A stretch of 64,000 nucleotides of DNA from Psychrosphaera saromensis (GTDB lineage Bacteria; Pseudomonadota; Gammaproteobacteria; Enterobacterales; Alteromonadaceae): positions 496,001 to 560,000 of the forward strand of contig NZ_MSCH01000003.1 of NCBI RefSeq assembly GCF_002954545.1. The letters are read 5' to 3'. The notes below the pieces were generated by a model. It did no database searches and was not told the DNA's origin. It was given only the letters and a program-made list of their open reading frames with translations. The translations under genes and the position numbers were made by a program. Numbering within the stretch: position 1 is the first letter of the stretch; each line of letters starts with the position of its first letter. Below, piece after piece: positions 37,760 through 47,720 of this stretch.

Positions 37760-39010
37760 ATGACTTTTTCTATTCAGAACATGGCTTCGCAAACAAAAGA
37801 AGCTGCAAATGTAGTGGCAACACTTACTACCGAGACCAAAAATCGGGTTTTAATGACCATATCGGCTAACTTGCAAGCTCATAGCGCAAAAATCTTAGCG
37901 GCCAATAAATTAGATATGGAAGCTGCAAAAAAGAATGACCTTGCAGAATCTATGATAGATAGATTGTTATTAACAGAAGAGCGCATAATCGCTATTGCTA
38001 AGTCGGTTGAATATATTGCCACTTTACCAGACCCAGTTGGTTTAGTAACTAAGACGTCTCTTTTACCAAACGGCTTAAACATGTCTAAGCAACGTATACC
38101 TCTTGGTGTTATTGCGATGATTTATGAATCACGTCCAAATGTAACCGTTGATGCTGCTTCATTATGCTTTAAAGCAGGTAATGCCGTTATATTACGTGGT
38201 GGTAAAGAAGCACTACAAAGTAACTTAGCATTGGCTGACTCTATTCATCAGGCTCTTGCTCAATTCGATATTCCACTTAATGCAATTTCTTTGGTTCCGG
38301 ACCCAGATCGTGAAATCATGAACGAGCTACTTACATTAAGTGACGACGTTGATTTATTAATACCTCGTGGTGGTGAAAACTTAATTAGATATGTTACTGA
38401 AAACAGTCGCATCCCTGTTATCCAGCACTATAAAGGTGTATGTCATTTATATGTGGATAAATTTGGCGACCTAGAGAAAGCATTAAAGATTTTAGTTAAT
38501 GGTAAAGTCCAACGTCCTGGTGTTTGTAACTCATTAGAAACGTTATTAGTGCATAAAGATGTGGCGAAACAGTTTTTACCTATAGTGGCGGCTACTTTTG
38601 CTGAACATAAAGTTCGCGTACATGCATGTGAAAAATCATTACCGTATTTTGAAAATGCAGACCTGGCAACTGACTTGGATTACGATGCTGAATACTTAGC
38701 GTTAGAAATTGCGATTAAAATCGTAGACTCTTATGATGAAGCGGTAACGCACATCCAACGTTTTAGTTCTGGTCATACCGAAGTGATCATCACTCAAGAT
38801 ATCTCGTTAGCTAATAAGTTTATTAGACAAATCAATTCTGCAGTCGTTATGGTTAATGCATCATCACGCTTTAGTGATGGCGGCGAACTTGGTCTTGGCG
38901 CTGAAATTGGTATATCAACCAGTAAACTTCACGCCTACGGTCCAATGGGATTAGAGTCATTAACTACTGAAAAATTCGTGGTTATCGGTGACGGTCATAT
39001 TAGAGGTTAA
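37760..39010 (+). CDS. proA: glutamate-5-semialdehyde dehydrogenase
   Basis: ProA reduces gamma-glutamyl phosphate to the semialdehyde with NADPH. The 416-residue sequence has the conserved IPLGVIAMIYESRPNVTVDA, the nucleotide region AGNAVILRGGKEA and the catalytic cysteine in GKVQRPGVCNSLETLLVH. The end SSRFSDGGELGLGAEIGIST followed by HAYGPMGLESLTTEKFV is diagnostic. AAGGA lies 7 nt before the ATG. It is the second gene of proBA, and a strong terminator follows. Confidence 0.97.
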   Translation: MTFSIQNMASQTKEAANVVATLTTETKNRVLMTISANLQAHSAKILAANKLDMEAAKKNDLAESMIDRLLLTEERIIAIAKSVEYIATLPDPVGLVTKTSLLPNGLNMSKQRIPLGVIAMIYESRPNVTVDAASLCFKAGNAVILRGGKEALQSNLALADSIHQALAQFDIPLNAISLVPDPDREIMNELLTLSDDVDLLIPRGGENLIRYVTENSRIPVIQHYKGVCHLYVDKFGDLEKALKILVNGKVQRPGVCNSLETLLVHKDVAKQFLPIVAATFAEHKVRVHACEKSLPYFENADLATDLDYDAEYLALEIAIKIVDSYDEAVTHIQRFSSGHTEVIITQDISLANKFIRQINSAVVMVNASSRFSDGGELGLGAEIGISTSKLHAYGPMGLESLTTEKFVVIGDGHIRG

Positions 39011-39022
39011 TTCCTCTAATAT

Positions 39023-39051
39023 AAAAAAAGCGGCTATTAGCCGCTTTTTTT
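39023..39051 (+). terminator. intrinsic terminator after proA
   Basis: A 13-bp perfect stem (AAAAAAAGCGGCT and its complement) with a 3-nt loop and a T run on the plus strand, starting 12 nt after the proA stop. Confidence 0.9.
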
Positions 39052-39177
39052 ATGCTCAAAATCCCCCCAAACCTCTGTACCTAAAATTAGTATAGGACTT
39101 CCCCTATTCTATAATTTTAATTTGATTGTAAAATACACACTGAATTTGAAAAACAGATATTTATGAGTGTGTAATAC

Positions 39178-40164
39178 ATGAATTTAAGAACTCAACTAAC
39201 AGCGCTATGTGCTATAGCATTAACTGCCTCAGTTAATGCTAACAGTATTGCTGTAACTGGAGTTCCTATGTCTAACGACGAATCAGCTTTTGATGTTTTT
39301 ACTGATACAAAGTCAGCTACCTCAAGTGGTAATAAAAAAAATACAGTACTCTCTTCCAATTTAATCGCTGATGAAGAAGTAGATTTTAGTCGGATTTCTA
39401 TCTCTACTTCATTAATGTTAGTCAGAAACAATGAAGTTGCAGCTAGCAGATTCATCAGCGAGTCCAATTCATTTTCAGATACCGATACAATTACCTTATT
39501 AGAATCAGTTGGTTTCGGCTCCCCAGTTGCTAGCGTTGACTCAATATATGATCAGCACGCTACCGAGCAGGAATTTGCTAATAGTCACCTGGTCTCCAAA
39601 TCTGTTGAAATGAATGAACTTTCCGTTGGTGTTGCTTATGTTGCTCATTTAACTGAAAAGTTAAGTTATAACGTTTATCTAGGCTACGTTTCTGGTGAAA
39701 TCACGGTTAATGAAGCTCTTTCCGCTGAGTTAGATTATAAAGATAATTATTCTGCACTATCATTTGCCCTAAAAAATCATATTGAAAATAATATCCCAAC
39801 TCAAGAAGGGGTATTAAGCAGCGGAACCCCATATTCATATCAAAATTATCAATTAAAATGCGGATATACCTATATTGCATTCCCAACGTTAAACCTGAAT
39901 GCACACGGTTCATCAAACACAATTGAGTTCGAAACTCTTGTGGTAAAACTTGAGGCTGAGTTTGCATTAACCGACAACTTTCATTTGCTTGCTGGTTTAG
40001 CTTCGGAAGGTACTACTGTGGGTAATATAGATGCGAACATTGATGGTTATGTTTATAACATTGCAGCCTCATACTCTATTTGGCAAGATGTTGGCGTTGA
40101 GTTTAATCATAAAATATATGATGGCCAAAGCAAAACATCAGTTGGTGTTAACTACACGTTTTAA
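39178..40164 (+). CDS. putative outer-membrane beta-barrel protein (paralogue A)
   Basis: 328 residues with a signal peptide (cleavage near SVNA). The mature part looks like an amphipathic beta-barrel: alternating hydrophobic strands such as LSYNVYLGYVSGEITV, TIEFETLVVKLEAEF and YNIAASYSIWQDVGVEF. The C-terminal aromatic residue in GVNYTF is typical of outer-membrane proteins. No known family was recognised. It is a paralogue of the convergent gene at 40288-41313 and ends in a stretch identical to it at DNA level. Its exact function is unknown. Confidence 0.7.
   Translation: MNLRTQLTALCAIALTASVNANSIAVTGVPMSNDESAFDVFTDTKSATSSGNKKNTVLSSNLIADEEVDFSRISISTSLMLVRNNEVAASRFISESNSFSDTDTITLLESVGFGSPVASVDSIYDQHATEQEFANSHLVSKSVEMNELSVGVAYVAHLTEKLSYNVYLGYVSGEITVNEALSAELDYKDNYSALSFALKNHIENNIPTQEGVLSSGTPYSYQNYQLKCGYTYIAFPTLNLNAHGSSNTIEFETLVVKLEAEFALTDNFHLLAGLASEGTTVGNIDANIDGYVYNIAASYSIWQDVGVEFNHKIYDGQSKTSVGVNYTF
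40108..40156 (+). repeat. left arm of a perfect 49-bp inverted repeat
   Basis: The 49 bp encoding HKIYDGQSKTSVGVNY in the first barrel gene is identical, in inverted orientation, to the matching stretch of the convergent paralogue at 40296-40344. The arms are separated by 139 nt. The genes are much more diverged elsewhere. Confidence 0.9.
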
Positions 40165-40249
40165 TTCCTCAATTTTGTAATGACTCCCCTGTAAAAATCA
40201 TATATTCATCAATTTTTTGTGTTGCCAGCAGTTTATATTGGGCAATAAA

Positions 40250-40269
40250 AAGGCTGCAAATGCAGCCTT
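40250..40269 (-). terminator. intrinsic terminator of the second barrel gene
   Basis: A 9-bp stem (AAGGCTGCA with TGCAGCCTT) with a very short AA loop as drawn, followed on the minus strand by TTTTTATT. It lies between the two convergent barrel genes. Confidence 0.65.
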
Positions 40270-40287
40270 AAATGATAAAAGTATCCA

Positions 40288-41313
40288 CTAAAATCTGTAG
40301 TTAACACCAACTGATGTTTTGCTTTGGCCATCATATATTTTATGGCCAAGTTCAATACCTATACCATTCCATATGCTATAGGATGCACCAAGGTTGTAAA
40401 CAAGGTCTTGTGAATCGTCAGCATTATCAATTGACGTTGTTTCAGATGATAAACCAGCGATTAGACTAAAGTTATCAGTTACTGAGAAATCAGCCTCTAT
40501 TTTCATGACTAAAGTTGAGAAATCAATAGTAGTAGATGCATCGTGAGCATTTGGGTTGAGTGTCGGGAATGTTACATATGAGTACCCCAAACTATATTTG
40601 TAATCTTGATATATGTACTGCTCTCCAGAGCTATTTGTACCTTCATCTGTAGGAGAGTTAGTATTTATGTTATTTTCTAATGCTTCAGGAATAGGTTCAT
40701 AGTTATTATTTACATCGGCCAATTGAAGCGACAATCCCTCATTGATAACAAGCTCACCAGAAATATAACCTAGATAAATATTATAATTTAATGAATCGTT
40801 GATCTGTAATACATAAGCAGCACCTATTTCAAATTCGTTCATTTCTATTGACGTACTTGAGAAGTAACCATTTATGAATACACTGTCTATAAAGCCATCA
40901 GTGTCATAAGTATAACCATAACCATTGTAACCTAGATCTAAACCATAATTACTCAATAACTCTTCGCCATCACTTTCCGACATTTGCTCGTAAAGGGACT
41001 CTAATGAAGTGTTACCGAATGAGTCTGACTCAGTTTTAAAGTAATTAACTGATAATCTAAAGTTTTCACTCGGTTTAAAAGACGCTGAAAAGTAAGTTCC
41101 AGTAAATTCTAAGTCCTCACCATTAAGGAAGCCTGATGAATCAAGTTGATTGATCTGGTGACCTGCTGAGAATGTTAATTCTTTATCAGATAAAACGTCA
41201 AAAAACGATTTTTTTTCTGGAATTGGAGTTTCTGATGGGTTTAATGTTTCAGCAATAGTTGAAGCAGATAAAGTTAAAGCAAATAATGCAGTGATTGACT
41301 TTTTTAATGTCAT
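40288..41313 (-). CDS. putative outer-membrane beta-barrel protein (paralogue B)
   Basis: 341 residues with a signal peptide (cleavage near STIA). It has the same architecture as the gene at 39178: SLNYNIYLGYISGELVINEGLS, TTIDFSTLVMKIEADF, and YNLGASYSIWNGIGIEL. It ends in GVNYRF. Between the two proteins the C-terminal two thirds align over most of their length while the N-terminal region differs. A 49-bp stretch is identical to its partner in inverted orientation. No known family was recognised. The outer-membrane location is inferred from the signal peptide and aromatic end. Confidence 0.7.
   Translation of the reverse strand: MTLKKSITALFALTLSASTIAETLNPSETPIPEKKSFFDVLSDKELTFSAGHQINQLDSSGFLNGEDLEFTGTYFSASFKPSENFRLSVNYFKTESDSFGNTSLESLYEQMSESDGEELLSNYGLDLGYNGYGYTYDTDGFIDSVFINGYFSSTSIEMNEFEIGAAYVLQINDSLNYNIYLGYISGELVINEGLSLQLADVNNNYEPIPEALENNINTNSPTDEGTNSSGEQYIYQDYKYSLGYSYVTFPTLNPNAHDASTTIDFSTLVMKIEADFSVTDNFSLIAGLSSETTSIDNADDSQDLVYNLGASYSIWNGIGIELGHKIYDGQSKTSVGVNYRF
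40296..40344 (-). repeat. right arm of the perfect 49-bp inverted repeat
   Basis: Exact reverse complement of 40108-40156, read within the minus-strand barrel gene. The match starts and ends sharply at codon differences on each side. Confidence 0.9.
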
Positions 41314-41545
41314 CTTATGTCCCTATAGTTTAAGTAATTGAAATTATTATACATATTACATGAATGTTATCGAGTTATATATGGAAAGCTTCTACACTGA
41401 TTTATAATATAATTTCACCAGTCGCTAGAAATTATTCTGATATTTAATATCCCTTAATTAATTCTTTATAACAGGATTACACTTGTGTGTGTATTGTAAA
41501 ATACTTACACTGAACTCAATTACAGATGTCAGACCAGATGGTGTT

Positions 41546-42430
41546 ATGTTTCAACAATCTCTTTATTTAACTCAAGATAGTCACTCTTTGCATATCCGCA
41601 ATATCCATAAAGCTGCAGGTGGTATTCCTGTACTCATGTTTCATGGCGCAATAGAAAACGGTAAAATTTTTTATACTGAATCAGGTAAAGGATTTGCCAG
41701 TTATCTTGCAGAGCAAGGTTATGATGTCTATGTTGCTGATTTTCGAGGTAGAGGATTGAGCACTCCAAAAATTGATGGTGGATCAAATTTTGGCCAACAT
41801 GAAACTATCGTTCATGATATTCCAGCTCTTATTGAATACGTATACGATTTAACTAAACAACCTATGCATGTTGTTTGTCACTCTTGGGGCGGTGTTTTAT
41901 TTGGCAGTGCATTAGCACGATTCCCTGATTTATTACCCCATGTTCGTTCTCAGTTGTGTTTTGGCACAAAACGTCGAGTGTCTGTATGGAATATCGAGAG
42001 AGTACTTAAAGTCAGCTTAGTTTGGAATTTTCTCAGTCCAATAATCACTAAGAGAACCGGTTTCCTTAACGCCGTTAAGTATGGGATTGGTTCGGATAAT
42101 GAAACTCATCAATCTATTATTGAGGGTGTCAATTGGGTTAAGTCAAAAACCTGGATCGATCCAATTGATAATTTTGATTACAGCGCCGCTGCACAAAAAA
42201 TAGAGTGGCCAGCCACTTGGCACATAACAGGAATTAAAGACTTTGCATTAGGTCATGCACAAGATGTGAAGTTGTTTATTAATGAAAGTAGTAAAAACGC
42301 AGCACGTTTTAGTAATTTATCTAAAAAAGGCGGCTATAAATTAGATTATGATCATATCAATATCTTAACCTCGCCTCATGCACCCTATGATCATTTCCCG
42401 GAAATTGTAGATTGGTTAAAACAGCATTAA
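41546..42430 (+). CDS. alpha/beta hydrolase
   Basis: About 294 residues with the alpha/beta hydrolase fold. VLMFHGAIENGKIF is the oxyanion region, YDVYVADFRGRGLSTP follows, and the nucleophile elbow is VCHSWGGVLFGSAL. The histidine near the C-terminus is probably that in DYDHINILTSPHAPYDHFP. I set the start at ATG 41546 (MFQQSLYLTQ); a GTG frame from 41483 would add 21 residues without support. The substrate is unknown. It is convergent with the LysE gene with no intergenic space. Confidence 0.8.
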   Translation: MFQQSLYLTQDSHSLHIRNIHKAAGGIPVLMFHGAIENGKIFYTESGKGFASYLAEQGYDVYVADFRGRGLSTPKIDGGSNFGQHETIVHDIPALIEYVYDLTKQPMHVVCHSWGGVLFGSALARFPDLLPHVRSQLCFGTKRRVSVWNIERVLKVSLVWNFLSPIITKRTGFLNAVKYGIGSDNETHQSIIEGVNWVKSKTWIDPIDNFDYSAAAQKIEWPATWHITGIKDFALGHAQDVKLFINESSKNAARFSNLSKKGGYKLDYDHINILTSPHAPYDHFPEIVDWLKQH

Positions 42431-43054
42431 CTAGCTAAGGGCGAGCCAAACCGCAACGGCTATCATTAACGACCCAGATATCTTGTTTAGTTTTTTAACA
42501 TTATCTTTCTGGGTTAATGCTTTTCCTATGGTTTTCCCACCAGTTGCATATAACGTCATGCAAATAAATTCTGAACAAGCAATAACCAATACTAATATCA
42601 CCAACTGAGAGGCGACTGGCAACTCAGGATTAATAAACGGTGGCAATAGAGACACCATAAAAGCCCAGCCTTTAGGGTTAGCAATGGCGGTTATAAAACC
42701 TTGATTAAACAAAGCTCTTTTACTCACAAAAGCAGATTCCGAGCCTGTATCCGACAGCGCCAATTTACCTTTTGAACGCCACATATTAATACCAATCCAC
42801 AGTAAATAAAGTGCACCTAATGCTTTTAGTACATTGAACAGTATTGGATATTGCAACATAACAGCAGAGACGCCAATTACCGCGGTAATAGCTACAGCTG
42901 CGACACCTAGTAATTCGCCCCACATCATCCACATGGTTTTTCTAACACCAATAGACATCCCCAAACTCATTGCTAATGTCATGCACATGCCTGGGGTGAT
43001 ACTGACCATGAAGAAGGTAGGTATAAATATCGCTAATAAAGTTAGGTCTATCAA
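42431..43054 (-). CDS. LysE/RhtB-family amino-acid exporter
   Basis: A 207-residue inner-membrane transporter with about five to six helices. The diagnostic start FFMVSITPGMCMTLAMSLGMSIG matches LysE/RhtB (translocation of basic amino acids, homoserine or threonine). Other features are LGALYLLWIGINMWR and NPKGWAFMVSLLPPF. It starts with TTG at 43054, with GGAG about 7 nt upstream, and there is no alternative ATG nearby. Its substrate cannot be told from sequence. It abuts the alpha/beta hydrolase gene. Confidence 0.88.
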   Translation of the reverse strand: MIDLTLLAIFIPTFFMVSITPGMCMTLAMSLGMSIGVRKTMWMMWGELLGVAAVAITAVIGVSAVMLQYPILFNVLKALGALYLLWIGINMWRSKGKLALSDTGSESAFVSKRALFNQGFITAIANPKGWAFMVSLLPPFINPELPVASQLVILVLVIACSEFICMTLYATGGKTIGKALTQKDNVKKLNKISGSLMIAVAVWLALS

Positions 43055-43080
43055 AGAGTTGCTCCAAAAAAATCAGATAA

Positions 43081-43106
43081 AAAAGCCAGTTAAGTAACTG
43101 GCTTTT
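43081..43106 (-). terminator. intrinsic terminator after the RND permease gene
   Basis: An 11-bp stem (AAAAGCCAGTT with AACTGGCTTTT) and a 4-nt loop. The minus strand continues with T residues. It separates the RND operon from lysE. Confidence 0.85.
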
Positions 43107-43144
43107 AAGTATCTTATTAATAACTCGATTTTAATCGATAGTCA

Positions 43145-46100
43145 TTAACTTTCTTTTATTCTTGTTTGAACTGGTCTGTTTTTTCTGAATTTAGATTTAA
43201 TATATGCTTTTGGTCCCGCCAAATCTTGTAAAATCAGATACAAACAAGGTACTAGTATTAAGGTTATAACGGTTGCATATAAAACTGCAAAGCCTAGTCC
43301 CGCCGCCATTGGCACAACAAAACGAGCTTGCAAACTAGTTTCAAACATAATTGGTAATACACCAACAAATGTTGTGATAGATGTTAATAATATCGCTCTA
43401 AAACGAGCGGTGCCAGCCTCTACTACTGAATCTTTAATACTGAAACCTTGTGTTCGTTTTTGGTTTACATAATCTGTCATTACCAAGCTATCGTTTATTA
43501 CAACCCCAGCGGCTGCAATCAAGCCAAACAGAGACATCATGCTCATATCTAAACCTAAGAACCAATGCCCAGCTATAGCACCTGTTAAACTAAATGGGAT
43601 AACCGACATAATGATCAATGGTTGTGAGTAACTCTTAAGTGGTATGGCTAATAAAATGTAAATCATCAACAAACCAGCGATCAAGAACATTGCAAATTCA
43701 CTCTGTTGCGATTGGTCTTCTTCTATTTGACCACCCAACTCAGATTTAACACTTGGGTATAACTCTTTTAGTTTTGGCAATAAATTTTCTTGTATTGATT
43801 TAACCACTTCATTAGGTGCAATAACATCTTCATCTATGGAGCCGAAGATATAAACACTACGATAGCCACCTTCACGGCGAATGTAACTAATCCCCGGTTT
43901 TTCAGTCAATGTTACAACGTCACCTAACATTACTTCTTTACCCGTTGGCGTAGTGACTATTGCATATTTCAACTCAGAGAAACGTTCACGTGTCAGTTCA
44001 GGGTAACGAACCATTACTTTTATTTCTTGTCCTTCACGTAATACTCGTTGTGCCTCACCACCATAAAAACTCGCACCTATTTGACTCGCTATCGTTTGCA
44101 GATTAAGGCCAAGGTCATACGCAACAGGTTTTAGCTCTAGTTGTATTTCTTTACTTGCTGGATCTATTGTTGAGCTAACATCGTACAAGCCAGTTTCTTG
44201 CTGCAGCATTGAAATTAATTCTCTACCCGCTGCATTTAACGTTGGTATATCAGGTCCAAATAATAAGTAACCAAACTCACCTTGGCTACCGCCACCGTTA
44301 ACATCATCTTGCACTGTAAATGACTTCATCCCTGGAATAACCGGCATGTTTTCACGCCAGCGACGGGCAAGTTCAAAGGTGTCAAATGGGCGTAACTCTT
44401 CATCAACCAAAGGCGCCATAATACGGCCATCAGTACGGCCATTATTATAAGCAAGGATATCTTTAACCATACTAGTACCGTATTCAGCAACTGTTTCTTT
44501 TTCAACGTTAATGATCACCTGTTCAATAGCTTTAATTGCATTGATGGTCATTTCATCAGAAACCGTTTCATTCATCTCAATTTCAATACTTGGAAAATCA
44601 TGAGGTACTTTAGGTGTTGCAACCATGCGTACATGATTACCGTTTAAGAGTCCAATGCTTAACAAAAGTAAACCAATGAATACCATCAGTACTAGCCAGC
44701 GCCATTCGATACATTTATTCAAAAAGTTTTTATAGGGTCCATTTACAAAACCAAAGAACTTAGCATTGAATTTTTCTCGCCAGCTCCCCGCTTTTATTGG
44801 GGTTACTTTCATATGCGATAAATGAGCAGGCAGTATTAATTTTGATTCTATTAAGCTAAATACTAAACATAAAATAGCTACACCCGCTATGTTATAGAAA
44901 AAATCTCCTTGTGGGCCGCTTGCGAATAACACTGGAGCAAATACAGCGATAGTTGTTAACACTCCAAAAGTTGCAGGAGTGGCTACTTTTTTAGCACCTT
45001 TAACAACATTCTCTACACCACCACCATGCTTTTCAACTTCAGAATAAGCACTTTCTCCAATAACAATCGCGTCATCCACCACAATCCCTAGCACCATGAT
45101 GAAAGCAAAAAGAGAAAGAATATTAATGCTAATACCTAAAACAGGCATCATCATTACAGCACCTAAGAAACAAACTGGTAACCCTAACATTACCCAAAAT
45201 GCTAGCTTAACTCGCAAGAAAATACCTAACATCAAAGCAACCAATAACGAGCCGTAAAATAAGTTATCGATCATCATATCCAAACGCGCGTTTAAGTAAT
45301 ATGTCATATCAACGATTGGATCTAGCTTCATGCCTATCGGTAGTGTTTTATTTCTTAATTCAACATAATCTTTAACTGACTTGGCAACTGGAATTGTATT
45401 TTGATCTTTGGTGGCTTTTATCGACATATTGACAACATTTAAGCCAGACATCTTGGAGTAATTTTCACCTTCCACAAATCCGTCTTTTATTGTTGCTATA
45501 TCTTCCAATAAAACCTTAGATCCATTCATGCCAATTTTGACAGGAATATCTCTAAACTCTTCACCATTGTAATATTGGTTCTCAATACGGACAGATATCA
45601 CGCCAGAATTAGTGCGTAGTTGACCAGCTGAGTAATTAGCTGAATAACGTCTGATTGCTTGCGAAATATCACTTAATGTTAAATCGTATTTACGTAATAC
45701 CTCAGGCTTTACTTCAATCGCAATTTCTTCACTAGGGGCATAAACATCAACAAGAGAAATATTGTTTAATTCAAGTAGCTCATGTTCAACTTGTTTGGCC
45801 ACACGTTTAAGTTCAGGTACCGGAAAATCCCCAATTAACGATAATTCTATAACTGGTTGGTTAAACTCTAATTGTGAAACCGTAATTGGTTCCATAGCAC
45901 CAGGGAATGTCGCAATACTATCGGTTTTAGATTTAACTTTATCTAATACATCCGACAAGTTTTTATCTGGATCGATTTCAAGCTCTATTTGACCAAAGTT
46001 TCTAAAGGCACGTCCTGTCTGCTTTGTTATTTCAGTCACGCTTTTAAGTGACTCTTCTATTTTGATTAGGATACTTTCTTCTATCTCTTGTGGTGATGCA

Positions 46101-46282
46101 CCAGGATAAGTAGCCGTGATTTGTATATAGTTAAACTCTACATTAGGAAACATTTGGCGTTGCATAGTGAAATAGCTCACTAAACCCATGATAATAATGA
46201 AGAACATCATTAAGTTGGCAGCAACGCTATTATTTGCAAAAAAGGCAATTAACCCTGTTTGCTTTTTTTCATTTGTTGACAT
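43145..46282 (-). CDS. RND-family efflux permease
   Basis: 1045 residues, the typical length for the HAE1/RND inner-membrane pump with 12 helices and two large periplasmic loops. The N-terminus has NSVAANLMMFFIIIMGLVS. Helix 4 carries the proton-relay aspartates in MVLGIVVDDAIVIGESAYSE. The second half has FGLIAAAGVVINDSLVMTDYV. Such pumps export drugs or other amphiphiles through a TolC-like channel. The gene follows its adaptor by 9 nt. The substrate is unknown; no outer-membrane partner lies here. Confidence 0.94.
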   Translation of the reverse strand: MSTNEKKQTGLIAFFANNSVAANLMMFFIIIMGLVSYFTMQRQMFPNVEFNYIQITATYPGASPQEIEESILIKIEESLKSVTEITKQTGRAFRNFGQIELEIDPDKNLSDVLDKVKSKTDSIATFPGAMEPITVSQLEFNQPVIELSLIGDFPVPELKRVAKQVEHELLELNNISLVDVYAPSEEIAIEVKPEVLRKYDLTLSDISQAIRRYSANYSAGQLRTNSGVISVRIENQYYNGEEFRDIPVKIGMNGSKVLLEDIATIKDGFVEGENYSKMSGLNVVNMSIKATKDQNTIPVAKSVKDYVELRNKTLPIGMKLDPIVDMTYYLNARLDMMIDNLFYGSLLVALMLGIFLRVKLAFWVMLGLPVCFLGAVMMMPVLGISINILSLFAFIMVLGIVVDDAIVIGESAYSEVEKHGGGVENVVKGAKKVATPATFGVLTTIAVFAPVLFASGPQGDFFYNIAGVAILCLVFSLIESKLILPAHLSHMKVTPIKAGSWREKFNAKFFGFVNGPYKNFLNKCIEWRWLVLMVFIGLLLLSIGLLNGNHVRMVATPKVPHDFPSIEIEMNETVSDEMTINAIKAIEQVIINVEKETVAEYGTSMVKDILAYNNGRTDGRIMAPLVDEELRPFDTFELARRWRENMPVIPGMKSFTVQDDVNGGGSQGEFGYLLFGPDIPTLNAAGRELISMLQQETGLYDVSSTIDPASKEIQLELKPVAYDLGLNLQTIASQIGASFYGGEAQRVLREGQEIKVMVRYPELTRERFSELKYAIVTTPTGKEVMLGDVVTLTEKPGISYIRREGGYRSVYIFGSIDEDVIAPNEVVKSIQENLLPKLKELYPSVKSELGGQIEEDQSQQSEFAMFLIAGLLMIYILLAIPLKSYSQPLIIMSVIPFSLTGAIAGHWFLGLDMSMMSLFGLIAAAGVVINDSLVMTDYVNQKRTQGFSIKDSVVEAGTARFRAILLTSITTFVGVLPIMFETSLQARFVVPMAAGLGFAVLYATVITLILVPCLYLILQDLAGPKAYIKSKFRKNRPVQTRIKES

Positions 46283-46291
46283 AACTAATCC

Positions 46292-47485
46292 CTATTCTTT
46301 TTCAGAGCTAGTTGGCTCAACAGATACGTCATCAGACTTGTCTTTTGCTTTGATGTCTTTTTGTCCGGCGATTAATACGTCCATATCTTTCTGCGGATAT
46401 TCAGGCAATGTAAGGATTAAATTGTCACCATTTTTTAATCCGTTACCCACTATAAAATAATCAGCTTCTTCACGGATAACTTCAATACGTCTTATATCCA
46501 GTTTATTTTCATCTGTTGCGACCCACACTGAATTGTTAGTCACTAAATCTTGCGATAATTTAAATACGTTATTTAAGCTTTGACCATTAAATCTAACGGT
46601 TACGTAATTACCAAATTGCATTTTAGGTAATGAAGAATCTATGCTGTATGGATTTTCAACTTGCACAACGATATTAGTCATACGTGTGTCGCTATCAACC
46701 ACACCCAAATCACGAACGATTTTACCCGGTCGGTTAAATGCATAACGGCCATCTTTTGATACGTCGGCTTCTAAGCCTAATAATTGGTTTGGTAAAAATG
46801 CGCTGTCAAAACCAGCAATTGGGAAAATAATTTCTGCAGTTTCGATATTATTAATTTCACCAACTCGGGCACCTTGGTTTACGTTTTGGCCTTTACCTAT
46901 ATCTCTTGCGATAACTAACGCATCATATGGCGCTCTTACTTCACAATAAGACAAATCTCTTTGCGCTAGCTTTAATCTTGCCTGAGCAGATTTAACAGCC
47001 GCTTGTGCACTTAATAATTGAGGCTTTCTTAAATATAAATCAGTGACTCTTGAATTAGGTAAGGTTTTAGCTTCACGTTCAGCAACATCGGCTAAACCGC
47101 GTTCTTGTATTAAGCTAGATTGAGCGCTCGTTAATGCCGCTTCCGCTTGCAATACTGCAGCTTGATAATTATCAGGGTTAACGTTAAATAATACATCGCC
47201 ACGTTTTACTAAGCCGCCAGCAACAAAATTAGGATTCCAACTTACAACTTCACCTGATACTTGAGCAGATAAAATAGTACTTTCTAAAGGTCTTACTTCA
47301 CCGTGGCCCGTAATAACAACCTGGTGAGTAAGCGAACTAACTTTTTCTACTTTTACCGTAGGACGAGTTTCGACTGGTTTTTTTTCTTCTTCTTCTGGGC
47401 CAGACGCCCCTATAACATTCATACCAACAATGCCAAATATAAAAGCTAATATTGGAGCTGCTATTTTTATCCATTTTTTATTCAT
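46292..47485 (-). CDS. RND efflux periplasmic adaptor (membrane fusion protein)
   Basis: About 397 residues. A membrane anchor follows the N-terminal basic residues (KWIKIAAPILAFIFGIVGMNV). The barrel-sandwich/lipoyl domain is split around a helical hairpin: VTGHGEVRP-like start (VVITGHGEVRPLESTILSAQ), then VKRGDVLFNVNPDNYQAAV, and later LSYCEVRAPYDALVI. The gene pairs with the permease downstream. ATG 47485 is chosen over a longer frame without a clear site. A TolC homologue must be encoded elsewhere. Confidence 0.92.
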   Translation of the reverse strand: MNKKWIKIAAPILAFIFGIVGMNVIGASGPEEEEKKPVETRPTVKVEKVSSLTHQVVITGHGEVRPLESTILSAQVSGEVVSWNPNFVAGGLVKRGDVLFNVNPDNYQAAVLQAEAALTSAQSSLIQERGLADVAEREAKTLPNSRVTDLYLRKPQLLSAQAAVKSAQARLKLAQRDLSYCEVRAPYDALVIARDIGKGQNVNQGARVGEINNIETAEIIFPIAGFDSAFLPNQLLGLEADVSKDGRYAFNRPGKIVRDLGVVDSDTRMTNIVVQVENPYSIDSSLPKMQFGNYVTVRFNGQSLNNVFKLSQDLVTNNSVWVATDENKLDIRRIEVIREEADYFIVGNGLKNGDNLILTLPEYPQKDMDVLIAGQKDIKAKDKSDDVSVEPTSSEKE

Positions 47486-47720
47486 AATAATTCTTACCCT
47501 GATTAAATTACACACATAATAACGTAACAAGTGACATTTGTCTGAGTATCTAATTGTAAATAAATGTTTTATTTAACACTCAAATGTAAAACTATGTTGC
47601 GCTTAGCTATGATTTATTAGTAAATCAAATCATATACATGTAAATATGCCCCTAAGAGAAAGCTTTATAACCTGTTAAACTACAGGCCAAACACGATTAA
47701 TGATAAAACTTATATAAAGC

